A DNA stretch of 6,895 bases from Clostridia bacterium. GTDB taxonomy: Bacteria; Bacillota; Clostridia; Christensenellales; CAG-1252. Shown piece after piece: positions 5,524 through 6,895 of the stretch. The notes under the pieces were generated by a model. The model searched no databases and was not told the origin of the DNA. It saw only the letters and a list, made by a program, of their open reading frames with translations. The position numbers and the translations under genes are program-made. Positions within the stretch are counted from its first letter, which is position 1. Every line of letters starts with the position of its first letter. Where the stretch lies: positions 1 to 6,895 of the forward strand of contig JAGAAA010000005.1 in the NCBI GenBank assembly GCA_017615495.1. The letters run 5' to 3'.

Positions 5524-6427
5524 CGTTCTTACCTCTGACGCCGAGAATATCCGCTTGGACGTTTACCTTGCGGAAAAGCTTGAAAAAACGCGTTCCGCCG
5601 TTTTGAAAGCCATCGAAGAGGGCAGAGTTCTCCTCAACGGAAAGCCGCCCGCAAAAGCCGGTGTCAAAATCAACCTCGGCGACGTTATCGCTCTTGATTT
5701 TCCCGAGCCGCGGCCTATTTCCGCCGCGCCGCAAGATATCCCCATCGACGTTTTGTACGAAGACAACGACATAGTCGTTGTAAATAAGCCGCAAGGCATG
5801 GTCACCCATCCCGCAAGCGGCTCGCCCGACGGCACATTAGTCAACGCGCTTTTGTACCGTGTGCGCGATCTCAGCGGCATCAACGGGGAGATCCGTCCCG
5901 GCATCGTGCACCGTTTGGACAAAGATACTTCAGGCGTTTTGGTCGTCGCCAAAAACGACGCGGCGCATCTTGCGCTTTCCAAGCAAATCTCTTCAAAAAA
6001 AGCTCTTCGTTATTACTATGCGCTGGTGGTCGGAAACGTCGCGCAGGATGAAGGCAAGATTGAAAAAGCCATTGCCCGAAGCAAAAAGGACCGCAAGCAG
6101 ATGGCGGTTTCGGAAGAGGGCAGAAACGCGCTTACGCTTTTTAAGGTGATCGAACGGTTTAAAGGCTATACTCTTTTGGAATGTGAACTTCTGACGGGGC
6201 GAACCCATCAGATCCGCGTCCATATGAAAAGCATCGGGCATCCCGTCGTGGGTGATCCGGTTTACGGCAAGCCCAGTCCGCTTGCTCCCACGGGGCAACT
6301 TTTGCATGCGCACAAACTCGTTTTGTATCATCCCGTTACGGGTGAAAAAATGACTTTTACGGCGCCGGTCAACGAAACCTTTGCCGCCGCTCTTCAAAAA
6401 CTCGGTTTTGGCGGAAATTTAGAATAA
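5516..6427 (+). CDS. rluD: RluD/YlyB family 23S rRNA pseudouridine synthase
   Basis: This 303-residue enzyme belongs to the RluA/RluD family and isomerises specific uridines in large-subunit rRNA. An S4 RNA-binding domain lies at about residues 11-60 (IRLDVYLAEKL, TRSAVLKAIEEGRVLLNGK, VKINLGDVI). The catalytic domain follows: VLYEDNDIVVVNKPQGMVTHP, then GIVHRLDKDTSGVLVVAK with catalytic D135 in HRLD, a KxYYALVVG-type strand, LLTGRTHQIRVHM, and GHPVVGDPVYG. The order and length are normal for RluD/YlyB. The exact target uridines cannot be read from sequence. Its ATG overlaps the end of lspA by eight bases, with AAGG at 5507-5510 as ribosome binding site. It is the last gene of the operon. The lspA-rluD pair is conserved in many Gram-positives. 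Confidence 0.94.
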   Translation: MNSVLTSDAENIRLDVYLAEKLEKTRSAVLKAIEEGRVLLNGKPPAKAGVKINLGDVIALDFPEPRPISAAPQDIPIDVLYEDNDIVVVNKPQGMVTHPASGSPDGTLVNALLYRVRDLSGINGEIRPGIVHRLDKDTSGVLVVAKNDAAHLALSKQISSKKALRYYYALVVGNVAQDEGKIEKAIARSKKDRKQMAVSEEGRNALTLFKVIERFKGYTLLECELLTGRTHQIRVHMKSIGHPVVGDPVYGKPSPLAPTGQLLHAHKLVLYHPVTGEKMTFTAPVNETFAAALQKLGFGGNLE

Positions 6428-6429
6428 AA

Positions 6430-6895
6430 TCAACTTTTGCTTTCGTCGTGAGCGTTGGGCTTCACGGCGATCGTTTTATAATCGGTGTAATAGACTAAGC
6501 CGACCTTTTTTGCGGGGTGGCGTCTGACGTTTTTGCGTTTGGTATAGTCTACCGAAACGGTTTGATCCTCTCTGCGCTCAGAGTAGTAAGCGGCGATCTC
6601 GGCGGCAAAAAGGATGGCTTCGTCTGAAACTTCCTTTTCCTCGGGGGAGAGGATCACGTGGGCGCCGTGTGATTTTGCGGCGTGCAGCCAAATATCGTTT
6701 TCTTTGCCTAATTTGAAGGTAACGTATTCGTTTTGCACCCCGCCTTTTCCGGCGTAAATGCGGCAACCGTATTTTAAAAAGGTCAGGGCGCGGGGCGCTT
6801 GCTCTTTCGTGTGTGCCTTGCGTTGGGTCTTCAGTAAGCCCGCCGCGCGCATTTCTTCTTCGGTGATCTGAACGTCTTGCACCGTTTCCGCCATC
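6430..6895 (-). CDS. rqcH: C-terminal part of an NFACT family protein (RqcH / FbpA-like), 5' end outside window
   Basis: The frame is open from the window edge to a TGA at 6430-6432 and gives about 154 residues of the C-terminal NFACT-R (DUF814) domain. Recognisable blocks are VQNEYVTFKLGKENDIWLHA, SHGAHVIL, then ILFAAEIAAYYSERR, TVSVDYTKRKNVRRHPAKKVGLVYYTDYKTIAV. Full-length family members are about 550-590 residues, with NFACT-N, helix-hairpin-helix and coiled-coil regions ahead of this domain, so the ATG at the window edge is internal. RqcH binds stalled 50S subunits carrying peptidyl-tRNA and adds alanine tails that mark the chain for degradation. The older name is fibronectin-binding protein FbpA. 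The gene is convergent with rluD, with two bases between the stops. The family call is firm; the RqcH role is inferred from the family. Confidence 0.9.
   Translation of the reverse strand, partial: MAETVQDVQITEEEMRAAGLLKTQRKAHTKEQAPRALTFLKYGCRIYAGKGGVQNEYVTFKLGKENDIWLHAAKSHGAHVILSPEEKEVSDEAILFAAEIAAYYSERREDQTVSVDYTKRKNVRRHPAKKVGLVYYTDYKTIAVKPNAHDESKS

Noticed and set aside
6390..6410. CAAAA/TTTTG hairpin near the end of rluD as a terminator
   Set aside because: The stem is short and AT-rich, lies within the coding region, and has no T run on either strand.

Overview
The window is about 6.9 kb of dense bacterial housekeeping DNA. It fits a Gram-positive bacterium of the Bacillota/Clostridia type. 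The reasons are the SepF–LspA–RluD gene order downstream of a YggS/YlmE homologue, a PdaB-type polysaccharide deacetylase, strong AGGAGG-like ribosome binding sites, and an RqcH/FbpA-type NFACT protein. Base composition looks moderate, near half G+C by eye. I cannot name the species. No tRNA, rRNA, CRISPR array, insertion sequence, phage gene or other sign of recent transfer was seen.

Layout from left to right. Bases 1-177 are the 3' end of an unrecognised + strand gene, closed at once by a strong rho-independent terminator (179-206). A compact promoter (222-250) then drives ygiQ (267-2147), a radical SAM protein of the UPF0313 family, which ends at a second terminator (2178-2214). The 159-base gap 2148-2306 is the longest non-coding stretch. 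It holds that terminator, a small inverted repeat and a weak candidate promoter. Next is a two-gene unit: a pdaB-like secreted or membrane-anchored polysaccharide deacetylase (2307-3074) and an SSB-family protein with two predicted OB folds (3085-3723), 10 bases apart.

A 68-base gap then carries the best promoter in the window (TTTACA-N17-TATAAT). It starts an apparent four-gene operon: yggS (3792-4475), sepF (4485-4970), lspA (4948-5523) and rluD (5516-6427). All are tightly spaced or overlapping. The operon resembles a shortened form of the ylmE-sepF-ylmG-ylmH-divIVA-ileS-lspA-rluD region of many Gram-positives, with the middle genes absent at this site. It links pyridoxal-phosphate homeostasis, Z-ring assembly, lipoprotein signal-peptide cleavage and rRNA pseudouridylation. 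A convergent minus-strand gene encoding the C-terminal NFACT-R domain of an RqcH-like ribosome quality control protein (6430 to the window edge) closes the window, with only two bases between the stop codons.

No wholly new system is evident. The most interesting signal is the start of yggS. The -10 box lies seven bases before the ATG, which predicts a leaderless transcript. A perfect 19-base inverted repeat (9-1-9) spans from upstream of the -10 box into the start codon. Other points worth a second look are the short predicted leaders of all three promoters, the polar SepF N-terminus without an obvious membrane-targeting helix, and the pairing of a PdaB-type deacetylase with an SSB-like protein.
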